Below the pieces are notes generated by a model, which did no database searches, was not told the DNA's origin, and saw nothing but the letters and a program-made list of their open reading frames with translations. Of a DNA stretch of 64,000 nt, positions 48,501-59,300 are shown in pieces. Origin of the DNA: Anseranas semipalmata (Eukaryota > Chordata > Aves > Anseriformes > Anseranatidae); contig VXAA01004237.1 of the NCBI GenBank assembly GCA_013399115.1, positions 65,088-129,087 of the forward strand. The letters are read 5' to 3'. The translations under genes and the position numbers were made by a program. How positions within the stretch are numbered: position 1 is the stretch's first letter; every line of letters starts with the position of its first letter.

Positions 48501-51500
48501 TTACTGATTCAGATGCTATTGTTTGCTCATATGCACACTGTTGTGGTTTTAAAAGTTCATACATACATACATATATTAATAAATTTTAAACTAGTGGATA
48601 GTTAAGTTCTGTATCATCTTGAAGTGATAAGCATATGAACTAATACCTCATCAGAAAGACTCTGACATTTCTTTAATGACTTAGCTGTAGTTAGCTTCTA
48701 AAAAACATGCAGCTACGCATTGTTTTCCTTAAAGGAAAGAGTTTAAAGCTTCATTTTTTGACTCCACTTCTCCATGACAATTTCTACAAATATGCTTGTA
48801 TTATGCAAAACAAATGAAGAATGGAAGGAATGGTGGGGCTGAAGTCCAACTGTAAGCTTACTCTGAGGGAAAATCTGAAGAAAATCTATAGTGACTAAGA
48901 GTATTTGAGTGGGATTGGGCCAAAAAAGCTATTGAAAGAGTTGTGGCAAATAAAAACAGGTATGGGCAAAGTAGGTCAAGACAGCGGTATGAGTAAAACC
49001 AGTAAAAGGTGCAAGTTACAATGGCAGTAAGTAGCAATAAAGGAAAAAGGGACTGCTAAAAAATCTTTCTAAAAATGTTTGTTTGTTTGCTTCTTGCTAG
49101 TCAAAACACTTTCCCAAATGAAAGTTTTACTTCCTTAATCCTTTCTAGAATTTGATGGTTGTTAGGAATGCCTAGAATTTAAGGCACGTTGGGTTCTGCA
49201 ATGTTTGCCACAAGGCTTTGCAAACATGCACTGACTAAATAGTGCCAAAAGCCACATCTTCATGCAGGTCTGGATCAGTATCTGACCTCAGCTCACACAT
49301 TTATCTACAGACTGTTCTTTGTGAGACAATCTCTGTTAATGTGACAAAAGTTTACATAGTTACATGTGCAAACATACTCTTATATAGGTTTTTATCCAGA
49401 AGTTATTTTGAAAACCTTCCTATGTAACTCAGACTGTCACGCTACCTGGCCATTTTTGTAGCATGCAAGTCAATGTCTTAGTACTGCTCAGCTTTAACAA
49501 ATTCAGTCTGATCAAATATTTGGTCTTATACTTCCTGCTTTTGGAAGTAATAAAAAGTGCCTTTCTGGGGCCCTGACTGCTTATTTTTTGTACCAATTCA
49601 TAAGAGGATATCTGCTCATACAGAATGACCATCAAAGCCCAGCCCTACTGCATAGCCTGAGAAAAGGACAGGAAAAGAAAGAAACCCTTGCTGCAATGAA
49701 CTGGCAACATAATTTAATATCTTCAATTTGTGCATAAGAGTTTCTTGTAGAAAACTCTATTCAGTTGTGCCTATTAGGAATATTAATATTACTGGAACTT
49801 AAGAACAGAAATACCTAGAAGAAAGATTACAGATAATTCAGTGTTAAGGGCAATGACATTTAAACACCACGACTTCACAGGACAGTCTGTGAAATAAATA
49901 GGAATGAATTGTTTCAGGTCTCAAAGCTGCATTTAAAGGACATCCGCTCCCATCATCTTGCAGAAAAGACTGCATTTATATAAACACCTTCATCTTCATT
50001 ATAAAATCTTAGCACTGTAATAAGAAAGGCTAAAGTCAAACACAAACCCCCCAAACACATTCCTTCCCCAAACATTAAAGCAATACCTATGCTGTCATAC
50101 TGCATCTTACTGCTCTGTGGCAGGCATGGCAAAATACTTGGTTATCTACAAGTATTAGAAGTGTCTGAGCAACATTGTGATTTCATCACAAGCACATTCA
50201 GGATGTATCATTAATTATCTGAATTTCCAGCAGGTGCTGGATGATGAATCACCAGAAATGTTTAAAACAGTTTCTCAAGAATCTCTCGTACCTGGTAAAC
50301 TGGAAATTAATTTTGAGGAGTTGCTGAGACAAAAAATGGAAGAAGAAAAGAGACGCACAGAGGAAGAGCGTAGGCAAAAGTTGGAAATGGAAAAGCAAGA
50401 GTTTCAACAGTTGAGACAAGAAATGGGAGAGGTTTGTATGTTAAATATATGTTAAGCATGCTCTGAATAAAAATATAATGGATCATTTCAAATAATTATT
50501 AGAATTTCAAAGTTTAAGACTGTAACTGAAAATTCCTTTTTAAAGGGTTTTAAATCAATACTTTCTGTATTATGTGAAAAGATTGAAAAACAGAGAAAAC
50601 ATTTTTTATAACATTGTGTGTAATAAGATACGTATTTTTAATCACTAATCTACCAGACAAACTTTAAAAGGGTTTGAAGACTGTCACAGTTGATTTTAAG
50701 AATCACACACATAATTTGCCTTGCATACCAGATGACTAAAACGTCACGTTCATGAACTCTACACTTCAATTTGATTTGGTTGTGGGTGGTAATTTTAAGA
50801 ATTTTATTCCCTTTTGAATATTAGAGGATTTTTTTTTTTTTTTTTTGTGAGGTAAGCTAGAATGAGTAATAAAGGCTCCAGCTTGTGAACTTTTCAAGTA
50901 ACTTTTGGATTACATCCTGGGGAAGAAGGGAGACCAGAATATCCAACTAAAATGCATATACATTCTTACTGCCATCAGAGGTCATAAAAGGAGGGAGTAA
51001 AATATAAACCATTATAGCATCAGACATGGTTTGACTACAGGATCCAGAAGTGTCACTTCTTTTCTAGCCATGACATCCTGAAATCTCATTTGCTTTTTCT
51101 GCATTAAAAAAAAAATCTAGTAATGACTTTGTTTAACAGAGTAGCTGTATTTTAGGAAACTATTTCATAGGACATTGCAAGTAAGTCAGAGAGGTGAATT
51201 ACAGATCCAGGATATCTACGAGATTATTATATTGTTAGGTGTCTGATTTTCTGAGTCTCTGAAGGGTGGTTTATTGACAGCAATCCTTGAACAAAAAGTG
51301 CATGCAAACAAAACCAGAGAAAAGAAGATATTTTAAAATCTGTATCTAGTTTGAAGGTGCTACAAACTCAGTGATCCTGACAATACTGAGCAAAAAGAAA
51401 TTAGAGGGAAAAGGTCCCTGTGCCGATTTCAAGCAACTCCAAACTAAAAGAATTGTTCGAGTATATTAAGTTACAATCTGTGGGAAGAACAGGTAGTAAA

Positions 51501-54500
51501 AACAACTAGGGTATTTTCCATCTTACATGTTCTGTTGTTTCTGAACAGCTGGAAGAAGAGTCTGAAACTTTTGAGCTAAGCAAAGAATATGAAGAATTAA
51601 TAAAGCTAAAAAGAAGTGGTTCTATTCAGGCAAAGAACTTGAAAAGCAAGTTTGAAAAAATAGGACAATTGTCTCAAGAAGAAATACAGAAGAAGATTGA
51701 AGAAGAACGAGCTAAGAGAAGAGCAATGGATGAAGAAATAAGAGAAAGGGAAGCTGAAAAATTTCAAGAGGTAAGTTGCACTCTGAATGTGTTAAATAAT
51801 TTACACACACACACTTATGGCATTGGACAATCCTGCTGCTTTCACCAAAGTTGTATTTCCAAAATGATTCTGTCCCTACTTTCCTGTCCCCTCCTTTGGA
51901 TGCAAGAGGAAGTCTCACCTTAGTGTCTCTAAAAGAAACAGCACCCGTTTATTATCATTTGCTCAAGCAGAGATCTGTTTTTCCGCTCAAAGCCTTCAAT
52001 TCAGCATCTTAACAACCTGAAACCTGCCAGTCTGACGGGTTGAAACATTCACATTTGAGAGTCCATGTTCTATTAACGGTCAGATGAGTTGCTTCTCCTT
52101 CTGAACTCTAATTCATTCTCCACCATATGAATTAGGACAAAAACAAAGAAAAACCCTAGTACCAAAGTCCTTGCCCTTTATGATCAAGGAGAGGGTCTTC
52201 ACTCATTTCTCAGTGGAGAGCAGGGGAAAATGCCTACTTATGTATGCTTCCAGCTGGAACCACTGCATTTTTTTCAGAGGGGGAAAAACAAGAAATGAAA
52301 CTATCAGTCTAACCAATAAATCAACACTGTTCTCTGTGACCCAAAACACCAACAGGAGCAGCTTTCATCGCAATCATGTGGCAGTACAGGAAACTCCTAA
52401 CAGTAGTAAATCTGTTCTGAGCCTCATTCTGAGGTTTATATCTACAATAATCAGTCACTTCAGTATCAGCTCAAAACCTTTTATTTTTAAGCTTTTCATT
52501 TAATGAGTGACACTAACATTTCTATGAGGTCAGCCTGTGGTGTTGAAGCCACAACACCATGGCATAAAAGTCAAGTGACTAAGGACTTACTATCACCACA
52601 AGACCGTAAACTTATACATTAAAGTGAAATCTTCAGAAAATATTTTTCTAACATTTTTGAAATTACTGTTGCAAATATTTTGCCTTTCTATCTCTATTCC
52701 TCCCCCTCCACCATCTACCCTTGAGAAGTTTTTAAGCTGGTTATTCTCCAAAAAGGGAGCACAAGCCCAGCTAACCACTGAGACAAAAACAGTCCACAGA
52801 ACAGACATGAGACTTCATTGGAAAGGCCTGTCTTTCAAGACCACAAAGAAAAAGGCAAAGTAGCTCAAATAGGAAAAGACCTTGTACAATCTAATCAGCA
52901 GTGACTTCCAAGAAATCAGATTGTCACACAGCAGTGTGAAAAAAGGTGCCATGTAATGTGACAGTAAGAGAAAGCAAACGTTCCAATTATCATCTTTCTA
53001 TACTTCATGGATTCTTGCAGAAGGTAGGATTTTTCCTTGGTCAGAAACATGGAGAATCACATAATAGGTCCAATAGGACTTATTCTTCTTGTCCAGGGGG
53101 AAGAAAACTAAAAATGCACTAAACCAACCAAAAAAGCACGCGCACACAGACACACACCCCTTAATAAAAATCAGTGTCCTTTCTCAACCAAGAAAGGACA
53201 TGTACTTAGCAGGCCTCCCTGTAATACTTTTACATTGCTCCTCAGTGTAAAAATCTAAACCCTCAAGTGTGCAGTGGGTACCAGGGACAATTCACCAAGG
53301 GACAGTTCTCACAACTGTCCTTGAAGAAGCAGTAAAGACATTTTTTAAAAACCTTACTTTATGTTATTTAGTTTAGTAAGTTTTTTTTTTTTTTTTACTT
53401 TATCATCTCTTCCGTATTTAATACAAAGTTACAGTTGCATCCAAAACAATTATTTCTAGTGTTATTACTACATACTGCTGATATAGTGCCATCAAGAGTG
53501 GGACATTATAGAAAATGTATCTGAATTAACAGTAGACTTCTACATGTGCAATCCATTGTTCCTTGAATCCATACCTTGCAGAATTAGTGTCATGAAACTA
53601 ACTTTCTTAGAAAACCTTCTCACTAAAATATCAGACTACAGTTTATCACTTTCATTTTTTTTTTTTTTTTAATAAAAATTACTATCTCAGAACCTAGGAT
53701 TTTATTATTAAAAGACTTGATTTTAAATCCAATATGAAACAAAACTGTTGGGAAAAAACACGACTCTCAGTGGCTTTGCTCAGTTAAAAAGAACTGCTTT
53801 ACAAAACTAATCCTATTGTTATAAAAGTTTAAAAGGTAATACATGATTAAAGTGCTATTTTTATTTTTCAAGGATGATGAGGTAGATGTGAGACCAGCCA
53901 AGAAGTCCGAGGCTCCGTTTACTCATAAAGTAAACATGAAGGCACGTTTTGAGCAAATGGCAAGAGCCAGGGAAGAAGAAGAACAGAGGAGAATTGAAGA
54001 ACAAAAGTTACTACGCATGCAGTTTGAACAAAAAGAAATTGATGCTGCATTACAGAAGGTAGAGATTACAAAGTACCTTTTCTTCAGTCCTAAGTGTCAT
54101 TTAACTTAGCATCTGATTACTGCTGATGGCAACACTGCCAGAGGTATAAAAGGAACATTATACTTAACAGCTGCTGTGAATTGCTGCAATAATGTATAAT
54201 TGCTTTTGGTATTTTCTTATTCTTGAGGAGCATGAGAAATATACTGCCAAGAAAGTGCAGTTTCCTTTGAATATTCTGAAAATGGAGTCTATATTCATGC
54301 CTGTATTTCCCCTCCGAGATTCCAGCCTCATTAAAATCAATTTTCCACAGCATTTACTGTCTGTTCCATATCCAGATTCAGTGCATTGTTATCCAGCAAG
54401 AATAGGTGTGGCATTTCCCCTCCTCAAAAACACAGTAGCTTTTCTGTAATCAAATATGTATGACTGGCAGTTATGCTGCCATTATGCTACTTTGAATGTT

Positions 54501-54896
54501 CTAAATTGGATTATTTTAAAACAGAAAAGGGAAGAGGAAGAAGAAGAAGAGGGAAGCATTATTAATGGTTCTGCTTGCGAAGATGAGGAAGATCAAGCTC
54601 GATCTGGAGCACCCTGGTTCAAGAAGTCACTGAAAAACACATCCGTTGTTGACGGCGAGCCAGTGAGATTTACAGTTAAAATTACCGGAGAACCAAAACC
54701 TCAAGTCACATGGTGGTTTGAGGGGGAAATGTTGCAGGACTCTGAGGACTATCAATATATTGAAAGAGGAGAAACCTATTGCCTTTATTTGCCAGAAACC
54801 TTCCCAGAAGATGAAGGTGAATATATGTGTAAAGCAGTCAACAACAGAGGCACATCTGCTAGCACCTGTATTCTCACCATTGAAAGTAAGAGCTAG
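39507..54896 (+). CDS. NEXN: Nexilin, complete coding sequence (12 coding exons)
   Basis: The exons are 39507-39533, 40730-40921, 41063-41144, 41231-41379, 42723-42764, 43873-44067, 44146-44319, 46179-46364, 50234-50431, 51549-51770, 53873-54058 and 54525-54896. They sum to 2025 bases, 674 residues plus TAG; human nexilin has 675. All introns are GT-AG. The start MNDIAQKTE has a purine at -3 and matches the human start. Nexilin is an F-actin-binding protein of Z-discs and of junctional membrane in heart muscle, and human variants cause cardiomyopathy. The protein is a long, highly charged Glu/Lys/Arg coiled coil (about residues 20-560) with eight copies of a K-x-x-F-E motif, then a C-terminal I-set Ig domain (about 580-672). 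All internal borders except exon 4/5 are phase 0. Exon numbers here count the proposed non-coding exon as 1. Confidence 0.97.
40730..40921 (+). CDS. NEXN: NEXN exon 3, first actin-binding/coil segment (residues 10-73)
   Basis: The exon has 64 whole codons from [17 protein letters not shown] to EWNRRKQE, including the first repeat motif [17 protein letters not shown]. It is phase 0 at both ends. The donor GAG|GTTATT is weak, lacking A at +3 and G at +5. From memory a shorter human nexilin isoform lacks exactly these 64 residues, so this exon is likely alternatively spliced here too. Confidence 0.95.
41063..41144 (+). CDS. NEXN: NEXN exon 4 (acidic linker, residues 74-100)
   Basis: The exon follows ATCAACTAG and ends with one base of a Gly codon before GTAAGG. 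It encodes [16 protein letters not shown] and then GYVPKLIG, which echoes SYVPKL of exon 3. The Asp run is longer than in the human protein as I recall it. Confidence 0.95.
41231..41379 (+). CDS. NEXN: NEXN exon 5 (residues 101-150)
   Basis: The exon begins phase 1 after ATTCACAG and ends GAG|GTATGT. It encodes the second repeat motif [20 protein letters not shown], followed by a dense Glu/Arg/Lys coil ending RELAKKAQE. Confidence 0.95.
42723..42764 (+). CDS. NEXN: NEXN exon 6 (14 codons, residues 151-164)
   Basis: This very small phase-0 exon, [14 protein letters not shown], lies between TTTAATAG and GAG|GTAATC. It matches human nexilin (about [13 protein letters not shown]). Its short length and poor pyrimidine tract make it a candidate for regulated inclusion. 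Confidence 0.9.
43873..44067 (+). CDS. NEXN: NEXN exon 7 (residues 165-229)
   Basis: The exon has 65 whole codons between TTGGACAG and ATG|GTAAAC. It begins [14 protein letters not shown] and carries the most diverged repeat motif ([15 protein letters not shown]). Compared with human, the part after the motif is clearly rewritten ([10 protein letters not shown]), so this is the least conserved exon of the coil. Confidence 0.93.
44146..44319 (+). CDS. NEXN: NEXN exon 8 (residues 230-287)
   Basis: The exon has 58 whole codons between TTACACAG and ATG|GTAAAT. The repeat motif is [18 protein letters not shown], followed by [15 protein letters not shown]. Only 78 bases of intron separate it from exon 7, so the pair may be spliced by exon or intron definition equally well. 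Confidence 0.95.
46179..46364 (+). CDS. NEXN: NEXN exon 9 (residues 288-349)
   Basis: The exon has 62 whole codons between CTCTAAAG and ATG|GTATGG. The repeat motif [20 protein letters not shown] and the ending [14 protein letters not shown] are near copies of exon 8, which suggests that the two exons arose by duplication. Confidence 0.95.
46365..50233 (+). other. NEXN: NEXN intron 9, 3.9 kb
   Basis: This is the largest intron inside the coding part. A fragment near 47070-47100 (TTGCCATACTGACCAAACCAG) resembles the start of old CR1-type repeats, but only weakly. A short CATA microsatellite lies at about 48560-48575. Open frames at 47031-47270 and 47421-47729 have no known counterpart. Confidence 0.6.
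50234..50431 (+). CDS. NEXN: NEXN exon 10 (residues 350-415), tandem acceptor
   Basis: The exon has 66 whole codons from [17 protein letters not shown] to LRQEMGE, then GAG|GTTTGT. It carries the motif [20 protein letters not shown]. The acceptor reads CCAGCAG, a NAGNAG tandem. The downstream AG reproduces the human sequence; the upstream AG would add one Gln before Val350. Confidence 0.95.
51549..51770 (+). CDS. NEXN: NEXN exon 11 (residues 416-489)
   Basis: The exon has 74 whole codons between TCTGAACAG and GAG|GTAAGT. It encodes [18 protein letters not shown], the motif [18 protein letters not shown], and a charged coil ending [10 protein letters not shown]. Conservation with human is very high. 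Confidence 0.96.
51771..53872 (+). other. NEXN: NEXN intron 11
   Basis: The intron is 2.1 kb with short CA-rich stretches (51803-51815 and 53139-53158) and T runs near 53382 and 53656. No exon or named repeat is visible. Confidence 0.7.
53873..54058 (+). CDS. NEXN: NEXN exon 12 (residues 490-551)
   Basis: The exon has 62 whole codons between TTTTCAAG and AAG|GTAGAG. It begins [19 protein letters not shown] and has the motif [20 protein letters not shown]. It ends [10 protein letters not shown], nearly identical to human, and forms the end of the coiled-coil region. Confidence 0.96.
54525..54896 (+). CDS. NEXN: NEXN last exon, Ig domain (residues 552-674)
   Basis: The exon begins after TTAAAACAG with [10 protein letters not shown] and an acidic linker, then [19 protein letters not shown] opens an I-set immunoglobulin domain running to about residue 672. 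The core Trp (VTWWFEG) and the F-strand pattern [11 protein letters not shown] are present. The B-strand position usually held by Cys is Val (VRFTVKITG), so the classical disulphide cannot form. It ends TIESKS, with TAG at 54894-54896. Confidence 0.97.
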   Translation, partial: KREEEEEEEGSIINGSACEDEEDQARSGAPWFKKSLKNTSVVDGEPVRFTVKITGEPKPQVTWWFEGEMLQDSEDYQYIERGETYCLYLPETFPEDEGEYMCKAVNNRGTSASTCILTIESKS

Positions 54897-56150
54897 TTTT
54901 TTAATTCACTTAATTCTCAAATACTCTTCTTGCATCTTTCCTATTATGAAAATCTATTAATCTGTTTCTCTCAACTCTTATTTTCTAGCTGATGACTACT
55001 AATGCTCTACTTTAGCTGGAATCTTTCTTCCCCTCAAAACTTTCTTACTGCATCATCTCTTTCTCTGATGGGGCCAACTAAAGAAAGCAAGAATATGCAT
55101 TGATTTGTCATTCCTGCATCACATAAGAGTAACCTTCAAACTGTATGTGTCCAGGTTCCTTGCTCAATACCAAATTTAGTATTGAAGGTTAAAAAGAAGG
55201 AATCAATGTATGAAAGAACAACTAAAAGGAAAAACTAAATTATAATAGTGCTCCCACATTTGAAGACCAACTGTTGTGTAATAGTATGAAGCTAAATACA
55301 CAATCTGGAAACTTGTGTAGTAGTGTAAATCTACTGGTATATTTTGCATGAACACTAAATATTTAAGCTGTTTTACTTTATCCCAGAGGCATAGAACTGG
55401 CAAAAGGAAATACTTATCAATGATTTTTCAAAAACCCCAGTGTATTATTTTTAAACAATAAAAGATTACGTAACTGCTCACTTTCGTTGTTTTGTTTCAA
55501 AGAGCATTAGTTCTTTTATTATTTTTTTAAAAACAGACTTGCATTTAATGTTAGGCTCATATCAACCTATGCAGTTGGTAATCCAAAAAGTAAAAGCAAT
55601 CTCAATAAGGCTTTTAGTAGCCTTTAGAATACCAACACTTGTTTGTAAAAAAAATCTAATTTTTCATTATTTACAAGATATGGGAACAGTTGGTGACAAA
55701 ATATGAGCCAATCACAGTTAAGCAGATAAGAAGTAAACTTAAGATAAAAATATTTTCAGGAAGCACATGATTTCTCCACCTTCATTCTCTCTTGATGCAA
55801 TGTATTTATTGCTGCATCTCTAAACATTATCTGCTTAAGGCTAGCATACTGTTTTCCTCTAAGATCTCTGATACCAATGCTAATGCCATTGTGCTAACAC
55901 CATGAGAATTGTTCAGCTTAAGCTTCTGTAAGAGTTATTTTACAAACAAGTCACATTTTAAATTGAAGAGCATGTGTAGAACCTTAACATAAAGACACAG
56001 TAAGCTGCAGCAAATTAAGTTCATGCAGTCATTTCAAAATGACTGTACAAAATTCTACTATGGTTGAATGTGCTGACTGCTCTTTGTACAGTTACGTATT
56101 GAAAGTCACTCTTTTGCCTCAATAAAAGTTATAAATTCAGAGACATCTTG
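54897..56150 (+). other. NEXN: NEXN 3'UTR
   Basis: This is AT-rich non-coding DNA after the stop. Poly(A) hexamers AATAAA lie at 55458-55463 and 56121-56126. The second gives a 3'UTR of about 1.25 kb and is followed by the FUBP1-facing region. Open frames here are short and unrecognised. Confidence 0.6.
56121..56126 (+). terminator. NEXN: Probable NEXN poly(A) signal
   Basis: Canonical AATAAA in the context GCCTCAATAAAAG, about 1.2 kb after the stop codon. An earlier AATAAA at 55458 has a GT/T-rich element downstream (TTTCGTTGTTTTGTTTC) and could also be used. Confidence 0.5.
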
Positions 56151-56351
56151 AAAAAAATAAGCTGCATAATGTTTTCAATGAACATTTATCCTAATGGCCA
56201 CAGATACATATTTTCACATGGGTGATGTTCATTCACATAAGGACTAGTTGCTGCAATATCTTTCCTCTGAAGCTGTAATTTCAAACTAATGAAGGCACGT
56301 TAGAAGCATAAAAAAGACGAAAACATTGCTATTATTATCCATCAGTTTACA

Positions 56352-56357
56352 TTTATT
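56352..56357 (-). terminator. FUBP1: Candidate distal FUBP1 poly(A) signal
   Basis: On the minus strand the hexamer AATAAA occurs in CTCAATAAATG, followed by T/G-rich DNA (GTTTTCGTCTTTTTT). It would end a long FUBP1 transcript about 4.3 kb beyond the proximal site, only about 200 bases from the NEXN end. As I recall, some human FUBP1 transcripts also extend almost to NEXN. The use of this site is inferred. Confidence 0.35.
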
Positions 56358-56359
56358 GA

Positions 56360-59300
56360 GAAAAACCATACAAAAAACATTATACAGTTAACGTGTACCC
56401 ATATTACATACAATGTCAATGCAAGCTCAAAACCACATTTTTGTAAAGCATTCAATTTACCTCAAGTCCAAGCTGCATCTCCCTAAGACACTGTTCCCAT
56501 CACAGTTGCCTTTTAAAGCCATTCTTCTTTTTACACACGGGTAGTTTCTGCAGAGAACACTTTTCTCAGGACGAAAATGCATTTCACATGCACGCAAGAG
56601 AAATATTTGTGCATACATACGAGTTTCATAAGCTATTACTAGGGAAGAGGGAATCCTGTCAACTGTATGCTTTCTGAAAGGCCCAGTCCTCCCTTCCTCC
56701 CCCCACTTCCAGAAAAAGGCAAAATAAGAAGATCTTAGCATGCATTGAAAAACTTAAAAATCACTTTGGAATAGAACAGGGGAGAAACAGTTTCTATCAT
56801 CCAGTAAAATACCACTAGTAAAACAATGAAATATGTCAAGATAGGCTGTGCAAATGAATAATGATTCTGTCTGCCTGGTCAACTTCAATAGGTGAACTAC
56901 GATCATGCTAGGTTGAAGATTATCCACCTGACATTTTACTTCATGTCCTATTGAAGTATAGGCTGCAGAAAGCTATATGAAAATGTTTTTCCTACTTTGA
57001 ACATTATGCTTCCTTTCAAAACTTTTCATACTCTTCACATTCTACCTAATTTGTGAGATTCTAGAGGGAGGGGGGGAAAGCAAGAAACATTTAAAGACAG
57101 CTTTTGGACAAGGCTGTTACATTTCTAAGGAAGTCCAATTATCTTTTTGGATCAGGATAACTGCAATAATGTATCTTCTGTTCTCCCAAGAACTATGAAT
57201 TTGGAGAGAGTTGAAAAATAAACACTATGCTTAGTACAAAACAGCATGCCTGTAAGCCCATCAGTAAGAAAGCTGGAAGTCAATATACCTCAAATGCTAC
57301 GCACTAAGGCAAGAAACTCATCTTCCACACCCTAGCAGCATTCCAATAAACTGGCTTTCTTCTCCTCTATTTCCTCCCACTGGCTAAACTTACCAATTGA
57401 AAGACCGTTAATACATTTTAGGAACAACAGTTGTAGAAAAAGAGTACCATGTAAAAGGAAGTGAACAAATGACTCACCCCAACACTAAATTCACGGAATC
57501 AAAATCCAAATGGTACACACCTAACTTTATCTTGTGTCAAAAATGAAGTCAAGTTACATATTAAACTAGAGACCATCAAATATTAAGTAGCTTGAGAAAC
57601 TGAAGCACAACTATTAATTTAGTTCAAAAAGTCAATATATCTAAGCTTGGCTGTTTAGAAGAATATAAATTAAAATAGATCGTTTATTACTATTAAATCA
57701 CAGTTTAAAAAACTTAACAGATTATGGAACATTTATGGTCAAACAAGTAATACTTTAAAGAATGAAAAGTGATCAAAACAAAAATTATACCCTACACCAT
57801 TATGTATGGGATACATTTCAAATCTGTTATGTTTTTGCCAATTTTACCTTCTACATGGAGCCCTTCTATGGTCCATGCTCATCGGCTCACCAATGGCATA
57901 CACTCAAAGGATTCCTCTTTACTGGTAGTAACTATCTCAGGACCTGATTCTATGAGCTATGATTTGGTGCTTGCAGCATCTTCAGCACTGTGTGTGAAAA
58001 TGAAGGCAGTATTTTTGAATATTTTTCTTTAATGTACAGATAAGCAGGACTTTTGAAAGAGGAGCAGCACATTTTAGAAACAGAATAATCAACAAACAAA
58101 TAGATGCTGCTTTACTTTAAGCTAAAAAAAAAAAAGAAACAAAAACCTGTACCAGACCATCTATAAGACATACAAACATTTTAACTATCAAAATGTACAG
58201 CAATTCAGTTAAAGTATCAAGAAACAGGATAGACTGACTGCTATATGGATAAAATATTTTTGCTGTATTGTTAACATTTAACTGGTGCACATGCTTTTCC
58301 AAATAAAACATACTAATCTGTGAAACTCCAGAATCTATTTTCCTACCACGTCAAGTATGATGAACAAGCAAACTAAGTTATCTAAAAATTCCACTAACAC
58401 ACTGTAACTGTAAGACAAGTTATCAAGTTCAGTGATAACAACAAATTATATTCTTTATATTTACGTCTTACGGGTTTGAATGAGAACAGTGCCCTACTAT
58501 AAAAAACATTTGTGAAGGCTGTTGAAGTTTCTAACCAAAGTAATTCCTGCATATTTTAAAGGTTTTGATTCTTTAATTGCAACAAGTAACTATTTGAGGA
58601 AAAGTAACAAAAATGTCTTATTTTGCTTAACTTCAATTAATGCAATCTACTCATCTTTTCTAAAAAAAAAAAGAAAAGGATACATATTTACCTAGAAATA
58701 TAAACAGTTGTTTAAAAACTTAAAGACTTTCCACTGAAATGGAACCATGAGTAACAATGCATTTGGGAAAGCAGCAGATTGCTTTTCAATACACAACCAC
58801 AAAGATCTCACAGGGACAACATTAATGTACTGAAATATTTAAATTTATATACTTCCTTAGGTTGTGCTTACCTGTTGCTTTTTTGCAGCAGAACCTAAGG
58901 TGGAAGGTCTGGGAAGGCACTGTGAAGTATAAATAATTGCACTGTTTGCAATTAATAAAGATTTTATACCTTAAATGAATCAAAATCAACAGCCTCCATT
59001 TTGTGAATGATAAAGAATCCAGTGAATTCAATTTTGCTCAGTTTAGTACATAATAAATGCACCATTCTATAAGGTTATCTACAAAATACCATGCAAAATA
59101 TCTGAACTATTAAACTTCATACCCTACACTAAAGATAGCAAATACTGTCCTATCCTTTTATAAGGTACCAGAATAATTCCTAATTGTGAAAGGGATAAAA
59201 ATAATTCCTTCTATTTCTACAGCACAATACATACATTGCTAATTACCTGAATAAACTACTTCAATTTTCAAGCCTTAACTTTTACTTCTCTGTGCAGTCA

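Noticed and set aside
56457..56741. 94-codon minus-strand frame near the FUBP1 distal end
   Set aside because: It lies in DNA better explained as 3'UTR and has no known domain.
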